Source: Agrocybe praecox (Eukaryota > Basidiomycota > Agaricomycetes > Agaricales > Agrocybaceae). From it: a stretch of 64,000 nucleotides of DNA. The notes beneath the pieces are model-generated. The model ran no database searches and was not told the origin of the DNA. It saw only the letters and a list, made by a program, of their open reading frames with translations. Positions 44,678-54,840 of the stretch are shown piece after piece (the first letter of the stretch is position 1; each line of letters opens with the position of its first letter). Made by a program: the position numbers and the translations under genes. The stretch spans positions 3,596,001-3,660,000 of the forward strand of contig OZ024842.1 of assembly GCA_964017145.1 (NCBI GenBank), in the 5' to 3' direction.

Positions 44678-45910
44678 GGGTATGTTTATTCGCGAACGAG
44701 GTCCTGATTTAGAGAGAGATGCTCGAAATACGACTGCCACTTTAGCTGAACGAATGATGTATCAATACACATGGAAGATATAGCACAAGACGGCGAATTA
44801 GACTCACACCTTGAGAAAACTTGCCTGTAGGCAGCGTTGTGCTTTGACTGAGGGATTAAGAGTGACAACAGGCCTCCTTGCGTGAAACCCTCTCGACGCG
44901 AGGTAGGAAAAATACCGGACGACGATGATGACGATAACAAGGCGGGTACATATATATAAATCCAATAAAAGCGTGTATAACCATCTTTATGTCAAACCAT
45001 TTAGAAGCATGGCTTTTTCCGAGCCTGAGGGTCCCTGAGAGATCTGGAAGAATTGACCGATAGTAAATTCCCATGCAACAGTGCCTACATGTCGTTCGTT
45101 GCCACTGAGAGATCCTGGGATAAAATCAACCAACAAGATGCACATAAAAATAAGGCATCGTAGCAGTATGAATACGACATTGCTCACTGATTGAGTGCGA
45201 GCGTGGTTCCTTAGCATGGAGATCTCGACAGAAAATCGGGAACGACCCTAGCGGCAAAGAGAGAGTGGAGTTGGGCGTGGTGCGGGCGGGCTGATATCGA
45301 TTGGGGAAAGTCCAGAAAAAAGTGAATGGACTGGCTAGACCGTGTTGTCTGCGTCTCCATATTTTAGAGACCCGCCTTCTCGTCATTGACACATTTGGAT
45401 CAGTGTTTGTGTAGTTCTTTCTTCTTTGCTGCGAGTCGATAATCTATGATGGAAACGAGTTCGAGATGGACGCAGGAAGGAAGTCGAATAGACTTTTTTT
45501 AAGCCGATGAAGGTGTTGATTAAAACAGAACTGCATGCACGCGGCCAACCTCTGGAATGCGGCGTAAATAGTAAACCCACTACTCACCTGAGTGGATTTG
45601 CTCTTGGCACAAGTTAATCCCTGAGATGGGAGGGACCTGTTCTACATCAAGAAAATGTTTTGTGAGCCATAAAAATCAATATGTTACATAACTAATACAA
45701 AATAGTCGTAGAAGACAGGTCCGGTTGGATTTATCGTGATCATACAGTGAATGTAGGCATAAGCGCATAAGGTAAGACAGTTTATAGTTTTGATAGTGGT
45801 CCTGTGTGAGAAGTGAAACAAGAAATAGAGGAAAATAGAGGAAATGAATGGAGGGAAGAGAAAAAACGAATCAAAAATTATGATAAAGGGCATAGTGAGT
45901 GAACGGTTCG
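44678..45910. other. Intergenic, no gene supported
   Basis: Upstream region of the NTF2-like gene and 3' flank of the KEN/FGF protein. A minus-strand frame 44987-45217 (SGNERHVGTVAWEFTIGQFF) looks exon-like but cannot be placed in a gene model. Confidence 0.35.
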
Positions 45911-47450
45911 TTAAATGACATAAACATCTTCCTTCTCGACTTCATATTCTTCGAGTCGTTTGAAATAATCGATACGGTCTTGTCGCTCTTGTTCCCATTT
46001 CTGTACGAAAATTAGAGTGGAATTAGAGACCCTTAAACTAGGTAGGAATTGCGCGGATAACTACCTCATCATTGTCTTCGTCATCTACTTCGGTCTTTTC
46101 CTTCTTTGATGTGGCCGAGCGAGGGTTGTTCGCAGATTTCTTCGTGCTCCGGCTCTTAGTTGGCATGTTAAGCTGCTTTTCCTCGGGAATGTCCGTAGCT
46201 TCCTCTTGTACTGGGCGTTTGTCACGAGGCCTGAGGTTTCTAGAGATAGCATCGGGACCGATGACATTAACAGCCCTTGCCAAAGGTTTTTTCTTGAGAC
46301 TATTCTGCACTTCGAAGCTGCGATCCAATTCTTCATTGAACGCGTCAAGGGGATCCTTCTGCGAATAGGGAGTCTTTCTTGCCGATATCTTGGTAGGGGA
46401 AGGCGAGCTTTCTATAGAGGAAGAGCAGGGACTGAAAACATCGTGACCTTGATGGGACATTCTACGACGCTTCTGCTTGTCTTTGTGAGACCTAGGAAGA
46501 GTCTGGAACTGAGGAAGCGTCTGGATTTCCGCTGCATCGTGGACAGCTTCTGCATCCTCCAGTTCAAGGGTACGCTTGAGGCGGCGCACAGGACGAGGGG
46601 AGGATGTGTCGGCAACTAGAATATTCCCCAGATCTTCAAAATCGTCCTGGTCAGGTTGCTCAACAGGACCTGACGGCGCAACCGCTTGACGTTCTACTTT
46701 GAGCTTTCGCTCCAAAGATACAAAACCGAATGGGTCGGAGTTCGAGCTGACGTTTCTAGAGCTAGCTTGTGACGCGGCTTGAGCATTATCAAACTCTTGC
46801 CATGCGTCATACGGTTCCTGAGGTAATAAATGATTGTCGGAAATAGCAAAAGAGTTATACAGAGCAAGTCCAGTTCGCAGAGGCTGATAGATGGGTGATG
46901 AAATTCGCTCGGAAGGAGGTGATGAGGGAGGGAGAGGTGACGTAAATTTAAAAGGTTGAGGGGCGAGGATTCGGATTTCTGGTGATGGGTTTGCAGCAGC
47001 GATGCGGTTCGCGGTTTCTTCTGCATTGGTTATAACCTCATCATTGGGACGTTCTGCACTCTGTCCGCGATTGGAAGCCTGGAAAGCAGGTAGAAAATCG
47101 GCGGTAATATCTTGCAAAGGAAGTTTCTTCTGGTTGAGGGCAGCGGGCGTTGGTTTCCCCTTTCCCTTGGCAGCTGTCTTCTTCAGGGATTTGTCGCCCA
47201 ATGGCATTTTCCCCGCCGTTGTAGCAGATAAGATTGGCGTATTTGTTGTTCCCAATAAACCAAGAGCGGGACCGCGAGCACGGGTCTGTGCTCGAGTTGC
47301 TCGTGAAGTTCGCCGGCCCACATTTTCTTTCTCGCTCTCATAACCGTTCTCGTTTTCGCTTCTGCGACGCGTAGAGGGGCGCGTGGAATTTGTTGTAGCA
47401 TTGGTATTTTCCCATTGGGAACGGGTGATATTTCTTGTCTTGGGCATCAT
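45911..47450 (-). CDS. Disordered cell-cycle-type protein with KEN box and FGF motif (sororin candidate)
   Basis: Exons complement(45911-46000, 46065-47450) encode 491 residues. The protein is Ser/Pro/Lys-rich and mostly disordered. Visible short motifs: a KEN box at residues 41-43 (ESEKENVG), an FGF tripeptide at 241-243 (DPFGFVSLERKL), several SP/TP sites (SSPSPTK, RKTPYSQKD) and basic nuclear signals. The last exon is compact and conserved-looking, KWEQERQDRIDYFKRLEEYE then VEKEDVYVI, ending exactly at the stop. KEN degron, FGF Pds5-binding motif, CDK sites and a C-terminal helix in this order are the known layout of sororin, the cohesin protector that counters Wapl. That identity is inference from motif order only. 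Start: two adjacent ATG codons, 47450 and 47447. Confidence 0.7.
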
Positions 47451-48545
47451 GCAAACCAGTGTGGTTGCGGTGTTCGGTGTTCGTTATAAGATTTTGCCCA
47501 GTGTAGTTGGGGGAAACCTTTGGGAATGCTGTTCGTTTCGCCTTCAAGAACAATGTGGGTCAGAACCGTCAAAAATCATAAAAACATTGTTCGAAAGCTC
47601 ACTTGTCGTTAAGAGTGCCTTAATTTGACTCAGTGGTGGATCTAGATGGTATAATATATTCGTCTTTATAAATCAAAATCCAAAAAGGAGCACAATACAA
47701 CGTAACTCACAGGACAGGAATGACTTTATCCAAGATGGCGAAGGTTGTTAGAAGAGAATACATAATATGTGACCTTGTGATAAAATAGGCGAAGCGTGGG
47801 ACTGATATAGGGGCGTGGGAAACGACAAATGAACCTCTTGACGCGTTTACTCATGTGACCGCATAGCGCGTCAATCACGGGATACGTGTACTTGCACTTT
47901 TTGAAATTGATCGATTGATCCTACTTCCGACTTCATTCACAACCCATGTCAGTAAACATTAACGCGTCCTCGTATTGAAGATCGCAGCCTTGGATGTCTA
48001 CTAGAATCCAAGGCACATAAAATATTGAAGGAAGATGACTTTCTGAAGGATTGACTAGAGCTTTCTAATATCAACGGAGAGCACGGTTTGTGTGCCAGCC
48101 AATTTTATTGCCAATGCCTCTATGCCATGTACTGCTTAGAAGTACACGGAGAGCAATGATAATAATATTTTTGTAAGTATGCACAGTCTTAACTGCAACA
48201 CTGCTCACCTCTTGCATCCAATTCCTATTTTTGACAAGTGAGCTGATTCCATCTGTCTTCAGATCAAGTTACTTCTCCCCGCTCGTATTGAGTGCCATAT
48301 AAGTAAACAAATGCGGCGGCGCTGCGGAGTGTTCGAAGACCTTAAGGCTGACGCGTGATCTTTTGTTTGAATTTTTCAGTAAGTTCAAAGCGCACAGTGC
48401 ATAATACCGTAATTTACTGATTGTCATAAATTTAGCAGGCTCGTCATCTGAGCAGAATCCCACACGCATCGATACTTGTCAGTGTTAAAAACCTTTTCAA
48501 CCCAACTCTTGTATTTCACATTTTCTCTCGCGTTAAGCTACACTC
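47451..48545. other. Divergent promoter region, no gene seen
   Basis: Separates the KEN/FGF gene from the DUF7330-like gene, read away from each other. Small chance ORFs only. Confidence 0.4.
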
Positions 48546-50153
48546 ATGGTTACACAGTCAGACGCTACTACTCCTACGACCCAGCTTGAAGTAGCACCAT
48601 CTCCGGAGAGATATCGGGATGACCCAGAAGCTCAGTCCCCCGAACCAGAACCAGAACCGGAACCCATCACCAGGAGTACGAGCCCCTCCCGCAAAGCCCA
48701 CGGTCGACGATTCCTTAAGCTTCTTCTGTTCGCCATATCTGTGTTTTTGCTTTTCGTTAGTGCGCGTTGGGTGTACTATCGACGCTTCGTAAGTGCTCAG
48801 TGTACTCGAATCCTTTGTCAGATGCTCGTTGACCTTCGGATAGTATAAACCTCAGTACCGATGGCCAGAGGTGGGCCGGAGTAATTTCCACCACTGCTTA
48901 GAAAGTGGCGACTGGTCTTCATCCAGCGATGGCTGGCCGAAGCAATCTCAGGCCTCTTTCGAAGTTCCGCTTTCTGACTCTCTTCTAAGTTTCGTCGCCG
49001 ACGGCCACAATCTCGGTGGACAGGTCAACATCGTAACTTCAAAGGAACAGAAAGCTGATGCTGTAACTGTGCAAGTTACGGTGCTACATGAGAGCAATAA
49101 GGTTCCCATTGAGGTGCTGAAAGCTTGCCGGATGACGCTCAAACCGTGGCCCATTCGCAACAAGATCGAAGAAGGTGTCGCTATTCGAGTGAGTTCAAAT
49201 CAAGCGATCTTTCTTTTCTTCAAAAGATGTATACCTTACTCTGTCTCAGACCCCTCTCTATGACTGGAGATATAAGCATCATCTACGCCCCATCAAATTT
49301 AACATGAACATTGTTTTACCGGACGTTAAATCCCATCCTTTCACCATTGACAGCTTCAGATCATATATCTCCAATGGAGACCACAATCTGGCCGATTTGA
49401 ACGAAAAAATTATTTTCGGTGACGTTTACATACATGGAACGAATGGAAAAATTCGCGCCAAGGCAAGTGATCATGGCTGCAACCAAGATTGTCTCATAAC
49501 GCTTTCGACTGATATATGCTTTTTCTAGTCTATTTCCCTTCAGACAGGTTGGTTTACGACCACCAATGGTGATATCGAAGGGACCTTCAATTCTACACAA
49601 GATGTTGGCTTGTCGTCACAGAACGGTGCCATTCGGGCCGACATCGGTCTCTTATCCTCAAACGTATATGCTTTCTTTACTGCCAGGACCATCAATGGGT
49701 TTGTGTACTTCTAACTTGTTTTTATTCATTAGCGATCTCATTCCTTGTTTTTATAACAGCTTGATCTCAGCCAACATTAGCCTGCTAACAAATCACAGCG
49801 AGGGGGGATTTTTTGACATCACGACCGTCACCTCTAATGGAGCACTTGAAGTTGACTTTCCTTCCGCCCCTCTCGATTCAACGCTTCGGTATGCAGGGAA
49901 AACCTCGAATGGCCCAGCTAGTGTTACGCTGAACCCGGCGTATGAAGGTTCTTTCAACCTGAGGTCAACTGGTATCGCGCCGAAGGTGGTGGATCGTCTA
50001 GATATTCAAGATCCAAGTGGACAAGGCAGAAAAAAGGACCTTTCTTATAAAGGGCGGAACACCGAGTTATCAGGTCAGATTCTCTGGGGCGTCGTTCCAA
50101 AAGGAAATATTTCTATTGAGACGACGAATGCGCCTTTGGTCTTGAAAGTTTGA
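48546..50153 (+). CDS. Single-pass membrane protein with beta-rich ectodomain (DUF7330-like)
   Basis: Exons 48546-48788, 48856-49188, 49250-49462, 49529-49698 and 49760-50153 encode 450 residues. The cytosolic N-terminus is acidic/proline-rich (PEPEPEPEP). One transmembrane helix follows at about residues 58-76 (FLKLLLFAISVFLLFVSARW) with basic residues on the inner side. The ectodomain has the family's Asn-Gly-turn strands (TTNGDIEGTFNS, NGALEVDF) and the C-terminal signature SGQILWGVVPKGN, VETTNAP-like. Five exons and all phases equal those of 6575-8214. Intron 3 has a GC donor (AAG then GCAAGT) with a normal TTTTCTAG acceptor. Two decayed copies lie downstream. Function unknown. Confidence 0.87.
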
Positions 50154-50829
50154 ATTGGATTTAGGTCTAGATTTAATCATGGCCCGCGGTGTTTTTGTAG
50201 TATTGGTGGACAATAATTAACCTCCATTTGTGGAAAACATTTCCAGTGTTATGCACGTCGTTACTACTGGTAATACAAGCCCGTAGCACATAAGATGAGC
50301 ATTGACTCATAATAAATATTGAGATTAGACTTTGATTAGACGTAGCGCTGCATCACGTGAGGCACCGTTCTTGCAGGCTGCCCCAGGCATCAGACATCTA
50401 TAACTATTCTCCACTTTCACGGCGACCACCATTGTCGTCCTACTTCTTTCTCTAGACGGGACGGCTCATCAGAAATGAGAGCAATAACTTCGCAAGGAAT
50501 TTCTGTGGGGTCTTGTTGGACTCGAGTTTTGTCAGTGCCGTAATATTCCATTGCGCGGTGAGTCGGTGATGCAGACCCGAGACAAAACCACACACCAGGT
50601 TTCAACCTATTCTTTCCTTTCCAAAAATATTATTATTTCGATCCCAATGACTGTTCTATCGGACTTAAGTATTTAGAAGATGCTAATCTCGATTTCGACA
50701 CACAATTAGAACCGCAAAGACAGGCAGACTCACCCCCGCCGCCGCCGTACTTTAAATTCAGCGGCACAGTGACCCAGAATTTCAGGTTTATCCGTGAACA
50801 CCTGCTGCTGCGCGTGGGGTGGCTACTCG
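50154..50829. other. Spacer, possible N-terminal remains of a decayed copy
   Basis: 3' flank of the intact gene, then a Pro-rich open stretch at 50730-50760 that may belong to the following pseudogene. No independent gene is seen. Confidence 0.35.
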
Positions 50830-51800
50830 AACTACACCCGTCGGAGGTCAGCGAAAATTTTATTGGTCGTCATTTCCTTGCTATCGCTTATACAAACTAT
50901 GGTGCTGGGCGCTTCGTCGAAGTTCAGTGGGTGTGAATCTTTTTCTTGGTTAAATGACGCCATCTAACGAATGAACAGGTATCACGATTATATGGCCGGG
51001 CATTCGCTGTCAAGGACGTTGTTCTGGGCCTCAGGCCTCAGGAGGCGCGATTGCGTGCAAGGTGATCGAAGGATCTCAACGAAGAATCTAAAGACAGACG
51101 AGACCCATCGAATCCAAAGACGGACTCCTGGCCATATCAATCGACAACTTCGTTTAAGTTGCCTCTTTTATCCGATGCATTTATCTTTGTTGCAGTTTAG
51201 AAGGGCATTAGTGTATCAACTTCCACATACCAGAGGATCAATTCGACCACAGCACATGATAGTCTATATCGGCCACTCATTGGGCATTTTTAAAACATCT
51301 GGAGGCAACATCAAACGAACTTTCAACACCAGGAAGTCTGGAACATCAAATGGGTATGATAATTGTTCTAAATGCTTCTGAACTCCAATCTCATTTTCAA
51401 ACAGAGAACTGTCGGCCAGAATTAGCCTGCTAACGGACGCCCCTTCAGGCCTTCAGAGTGTGTATATGATATTTCGACGACTACATTGAATGGCGGTCTC
51501 AAGGTCGACTTTCCAGCTGCTATGCCTGATTCAAGGCTTCAGTACCGAGGTAAAGCGAATAATGGACCAGCATTCCTTTCGTTGAATCCCGCATTCGAGG
51601 GATATTACAACGTGCGAGCGACACAGAGTGTGTCGATCATTAGACGGCTAAACATTAAAGATCCCAGCGGACAGAAAAGAAAGAAGACAGGTTTTGGTGG
51701 AGATTTTTTACTGGAGTCGGGTCAGATTCTCTGGGGATCTATTCCAAACGGTGATGTCGTCCTTGAGACCACGAATGGACCCTTGACTCCGGAGCTTTGA
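50830..51800 (+). pseudogene. Decayed DUF7330-like gene, all regions partly present
   Basis: In order: a TM-anchor remnant RRRSAKILLVVISLLSLIQT at about 50838; DSWPYQSTTSFKLPL at about 51120, matching DGWPKQSQASFEVPL; FKTSGGNIKRTFNT at about 51290, matching FTTTNGDIEGTFNS; SARISLLTD at about 51415; and a nearly intact last exon to the stop at 51798 (LKVDFPAAMPDSRLQYRG, DPSGQKRKK, SGQILWGSIPNG, LETTNG). Frameshifts separate these blocks (for example near 51470), and part of the third exon is missing. This is a degenerate tandem copy of 48546-50153. Confidence 0.75.
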
Positions 51801-52028
51801 ATGTCGTCGTCCCCTGGACCTGCAATTATCCATTCAACTCAACCAATTCACAAACATACATTTAATGATGCCACTTCATGATCAACTGTCCGCAGCTTTG
51901 CCCGCAGTGATAGGATCTTAAAGAACCTAACTCGTTTTCCGAACATTTCAGAAGAAACCCCGCTTTTTTTTGACAAGGGACTGGCCAGACTGTCCCTCAT
52001 CTGGCATGTACGTATTGCACGATCGAGT

Positions 52029-52360
52029 GGGCTCCACCACCAACGGTCGTCTTTCCGTCGACTTCCTGGCATCTCTTGATTCAACCCTCAAGTATAATGG
52101 AAGGACAACAAACGGTTCTGCTATCGTCTCATTGAATCCTGCCTATGAGGGCACCTTTAACCTACATTCCTCGATACTCAAGCCGAAGGTAGACGAACGC
52201 TCACATGTTGAAAATCCAAGTGGCAAAGAAAGGTACAGGAAAATCAAGTTTTAGATCAACACCCTGAACGTCTCTGTCAGGTAAAGTCTGTCGGGGTGGG
52301 GAGCTGAAGGGAACCGTATCCGTATCTACTTCAAACGCCCCTCTGTTCCTGGAGCTTTAA
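52029..52360 (+). pseudogene. Second decayed DUF7330-like copy (3' part only)
   Basis: It begins STTNGRLSVDFLASLDSTLK and goes on through SAIVSLNPAYEGTFNL and ENPSGKERY, all matching the last exon of the family. It hits a stop at about 52254, then frame-shifted scraps (RIYFKRPSV for the VETTNAP region) lead to a terminal TAA at 52358-52360. Upstream exons and the TM segment are absent. It is the third family copy in tandem. Confidence 0.8.
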
Positions 52361-52719
52361 GTTCGAAATATAGTAGCTAGTGTATTCTTGTATTTTGTAT
52401 TATTCCTGAAATAACGGTTTGCAGAGGATGTTGGTTTTGAGATAGTTGAACGTCGAAACGGATTCTGGTTTTAGAAATTTTTACCGAATTTGTGCCGCAG
52501 TGAATTTCATTCAGAATTGTTGTGTGGCGAGGTGAAAAAGACTAATAAAAATCAAATCACCCTGGGTAGCCCTGGGTCCTGAAGGCCTGGGCCTGAAGTC
52601 ATGACGTCTAAGAGCCGGAGGCAATAACATCATCTTGGCAAGCTACTGCGACCACCGACTCCATTTTTTCCCACTTCATTAGCCAGCAACTTGTATTATT
52701 TCACCTTGCTTTTTCTGTA

Positions 52720-54147
52720 ATGGACTACGCGGGCTTCCCTACTGAACTTCTGTTCTTGATTATAGACAAAATTGAAAGGGACGAAGACCTTCTGCTCCTA
52801 GCAACAGCATCCAGGCTATTGCACGACCTTTGTTTGAGGGAATACTTTGAAAGAATTCAGTTTGATCCGGCGTCGAAAGATCTTCAATTAAATTCGCAAA
52901 ATGGCACACTCAAGAATCTTGCGGGTCTGGCAATATCCTTGGATGTTGTAGGAGCATCTTTGGACTACCTTTCCTACGACTTTGGATATATCAATCATCA
53001 GGCGCAGCTAGTGCAAGAAGTCCGTCTGCTGACTCAGTTCGTGCGCAAACTATCATCCATTGGCAAGGTATCTCTTCGGCTTGCAACACATTATGAATCT
53101 TCGGGAAACCCAACAGAGTGGAGGGGAAGGAGCATTGTTTTGTTGCGAGAAGTGTTGCAGAAGAACTGCCTGAACATCCATATCACCACCTCTCAACTTT
53201 CGTCATTCTCTGAGGAACCCAAGTCTCTGCGGTCCCCTAGGCCAGGGGACTGGTTGAAGGGTTATTGGCCAGATGGCGTTCAACCTCTGATGAATCGCCC
53301 GAAGTACTTGAAATTTTGTTCAATCCAGACATTCCCAACATTCCTTCGACCTTTCTACTACCATACCCTCGAATTCAACTCATCTGTCCTCACCGAACTA
53401 GTATTCAAAAATCTGTTCGGTAGTGGCAACGACTGGGCAGTAATGATGACCAACCTACACTTTCCTCGGCTTACTAGACTAGCCGTTAACTACGGCGTCA
53501 TTCCAAGGGATCCCATGATCAAATTCCTCGTAAGACATCCAAGCATCGCAAACCTCGAGTACCACCACATCCGATACGAGCCTCGTCCCAAACACCCTGC
53601 GAGGATGAACAAGACCTCTGCTCTCGAACGCCTGCATACTCTCACGACGAGTCCGGAACACATCCTTAACTTCCTCCCACCTTTAGGCAAGATGCCAGCT
53701 CTAACCGATATCACTATCATCATTCAAGAACTGGTCACAAACTTCAGCTCCCTCGATGGTGCTCTACGGTGTCTGACATCATGCGTCAATAAAATCACGC
53801 TATCGCTGGAAATTACACGCACGGGATTAGGATTCGGCGCATGGCTGGATACCATTGTTCGAAATGGGTTGAACTCATCTGGAAGGCCGGAGTCGCAACT
53901 TGGTTGCGTTGAGACGCTAGTAATGGATAATGGTGATTGGGGATTCACAGACGAACAAATCATCACTCGCCTTCCTACATGGTTGAGGCTGTTTCCCGCC
54001 CTCAGGGTCTTGACGCTCAAACATTCCGGAACGTCGCCTCGCCCCATGTCGACCTTCGAAGAAAGTGGCGTAATAAACGCCCTAAAAAATGCCTGTCCCG
54101 GTGTTTATATCGAATGGCAGCACAAGGTACCTGCTTCCAGGCCTTGA
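52720..54147 (+). CDS. F-box protein
   Basis: A single exon of 475 residues. The start is MDYAGFPTELLFLIIDKI followed by ERDEDLLLLATASRLLHDLC, an F-box with the usual Pro-x-Glu-Leu opening. The remainder has irregular leucine-rich spacing (LTRLAVNYG, ALTDITIII, LRVLTLKHSG) like the degenerate LRR region of Agaricomycete F-box proteins. Such proteins join SCF (Skp1-Cullin1) ubiquitin ligases as substrate receptors; the substrate is unknown. No intron is needed. The 5' region has a short pyrimidine-rich stretch before the ATG. This family is usually large and fast-evolving in mushrooms. Confidence 0.85.
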   Translation: MDYAGFPTELLFLIIDKIERDEDLLLLATASRLLHDLCLREYFERIQFDPASKDLQLNSQNGTLKNLAGLAISLDVVGASLDYLSYDFGYINHQAQLVQEVRLLTQFVRKLSSIGKVSLRLATHYESSGNPTEWRGRSIVLLREVLQKNCLNIHITTSQLSSFSEEPKSLRSPRPGDWLKGYWPDGVQPLMNRPKYLKFCSIQTFPTFLRPFYYHTLEFNSSVLTELVFKNLFGSGNDWAVMMTNLHFPRLTRLAVNYGVIPRDPMIKFLVRHPSIANLEYHHIRYEPRPKHPARMNKTSALERLHTLTTSPEHILNFLPPLGKMPALTDITIIIQELVTNFSSLDGALRCLTSCVNKITLSLEITRTGLGFGAWLDTIVRNGLNSSGRPESQLGCVETLVMDNGDWGFTDEQIITRLPTWLRLFPALRVLTLKHSGTSPRPMSTFEESGVINALKNACPGVYIEWQHKVPASRP

Positions 54148-54390
54148 GACTCCTACTACAGCCTCGCCACGGAAGGTCGAATTCTAATAACCTCGTTGTA
54201 TCCAATCGGAATCACCCCCTACGCCTGTACTATGTATCCATTCGAATTGGAGTATCAAACAAGAATAACTTGTCATGGGCGGTGTAGCTGTCCGTTTTTG
54301 AGGCGCGTGTGCCCGGTGTGCCTGTCGCGTCAACGATGACACATATTTAATCACAGTTCGAGACTGTCCTAGGCCCTTCTTTCCTATATT
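54148..54390. other. Short intergenic stretch
   Basis: 3' flank of the F-box gene. Nothing else seen. Confidence 0.4.
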
Positions 54391-54705
54391 TTACTTAGAC
54401 ATGAAGCTGTGTCGTATCGCCTTGAACCATAGCTTGCCCTTATCCAGTCGATACATTCGGAAGCGAGCGATTAATTTCGCAATAGATGAACCATCAAGGC
54501 ACTGCCAAAGCCCCACAGTGCTTGACAGGAAAATTGAGCCTTGTCTCGTTGACGTTAAAATAAGGTTTGTATGTTCTTCTGGATTATAGGCGCGCATCAG
54601 CGTTCGCTCCAGCTGCGTAATACGTGTGTTAATATGACCTTCTCCAGCGCAATATAAACTTGTCACAGCCACTACAATTGAATCTTGCCCTGATGGAATA
54701 AGAAC
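54391..54705 (-). other. Unrecognised ORF, probably a 3' exon or relic
   Basis: The minus strand reads about 100 residues (VVAVTSLYCAGEGHINTRIT, LSSTVGLWQCLDGSSIAKLI, KLWFKAIRHSFMSK and stop) with good amino-acid balance. There is no ATG before an upstream TGA. A TTCCATCAG acceptor at about 54694 would fit an exon start, but no upstream exon was found. Family not recognised. Confidence 0.3.
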
Positions 54706-54840
54706 GTATCAGCCTATTTCAAACACAGTTGATCGACGACGAGATAAAAGGAGACCTCCCTCTATTTGGGCGCCCCCGAGTGCATGCTTGCGGCGTTGTC
54801 CTCTATCTTCAGCTCAGAGACACCACAACGGGTGAAAAAC

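Noticed and set aside
47183..47401. ORFs inside the KEN/FGF gene in other frames
   Set aside because: Shadows of the 46065-47450 exon.
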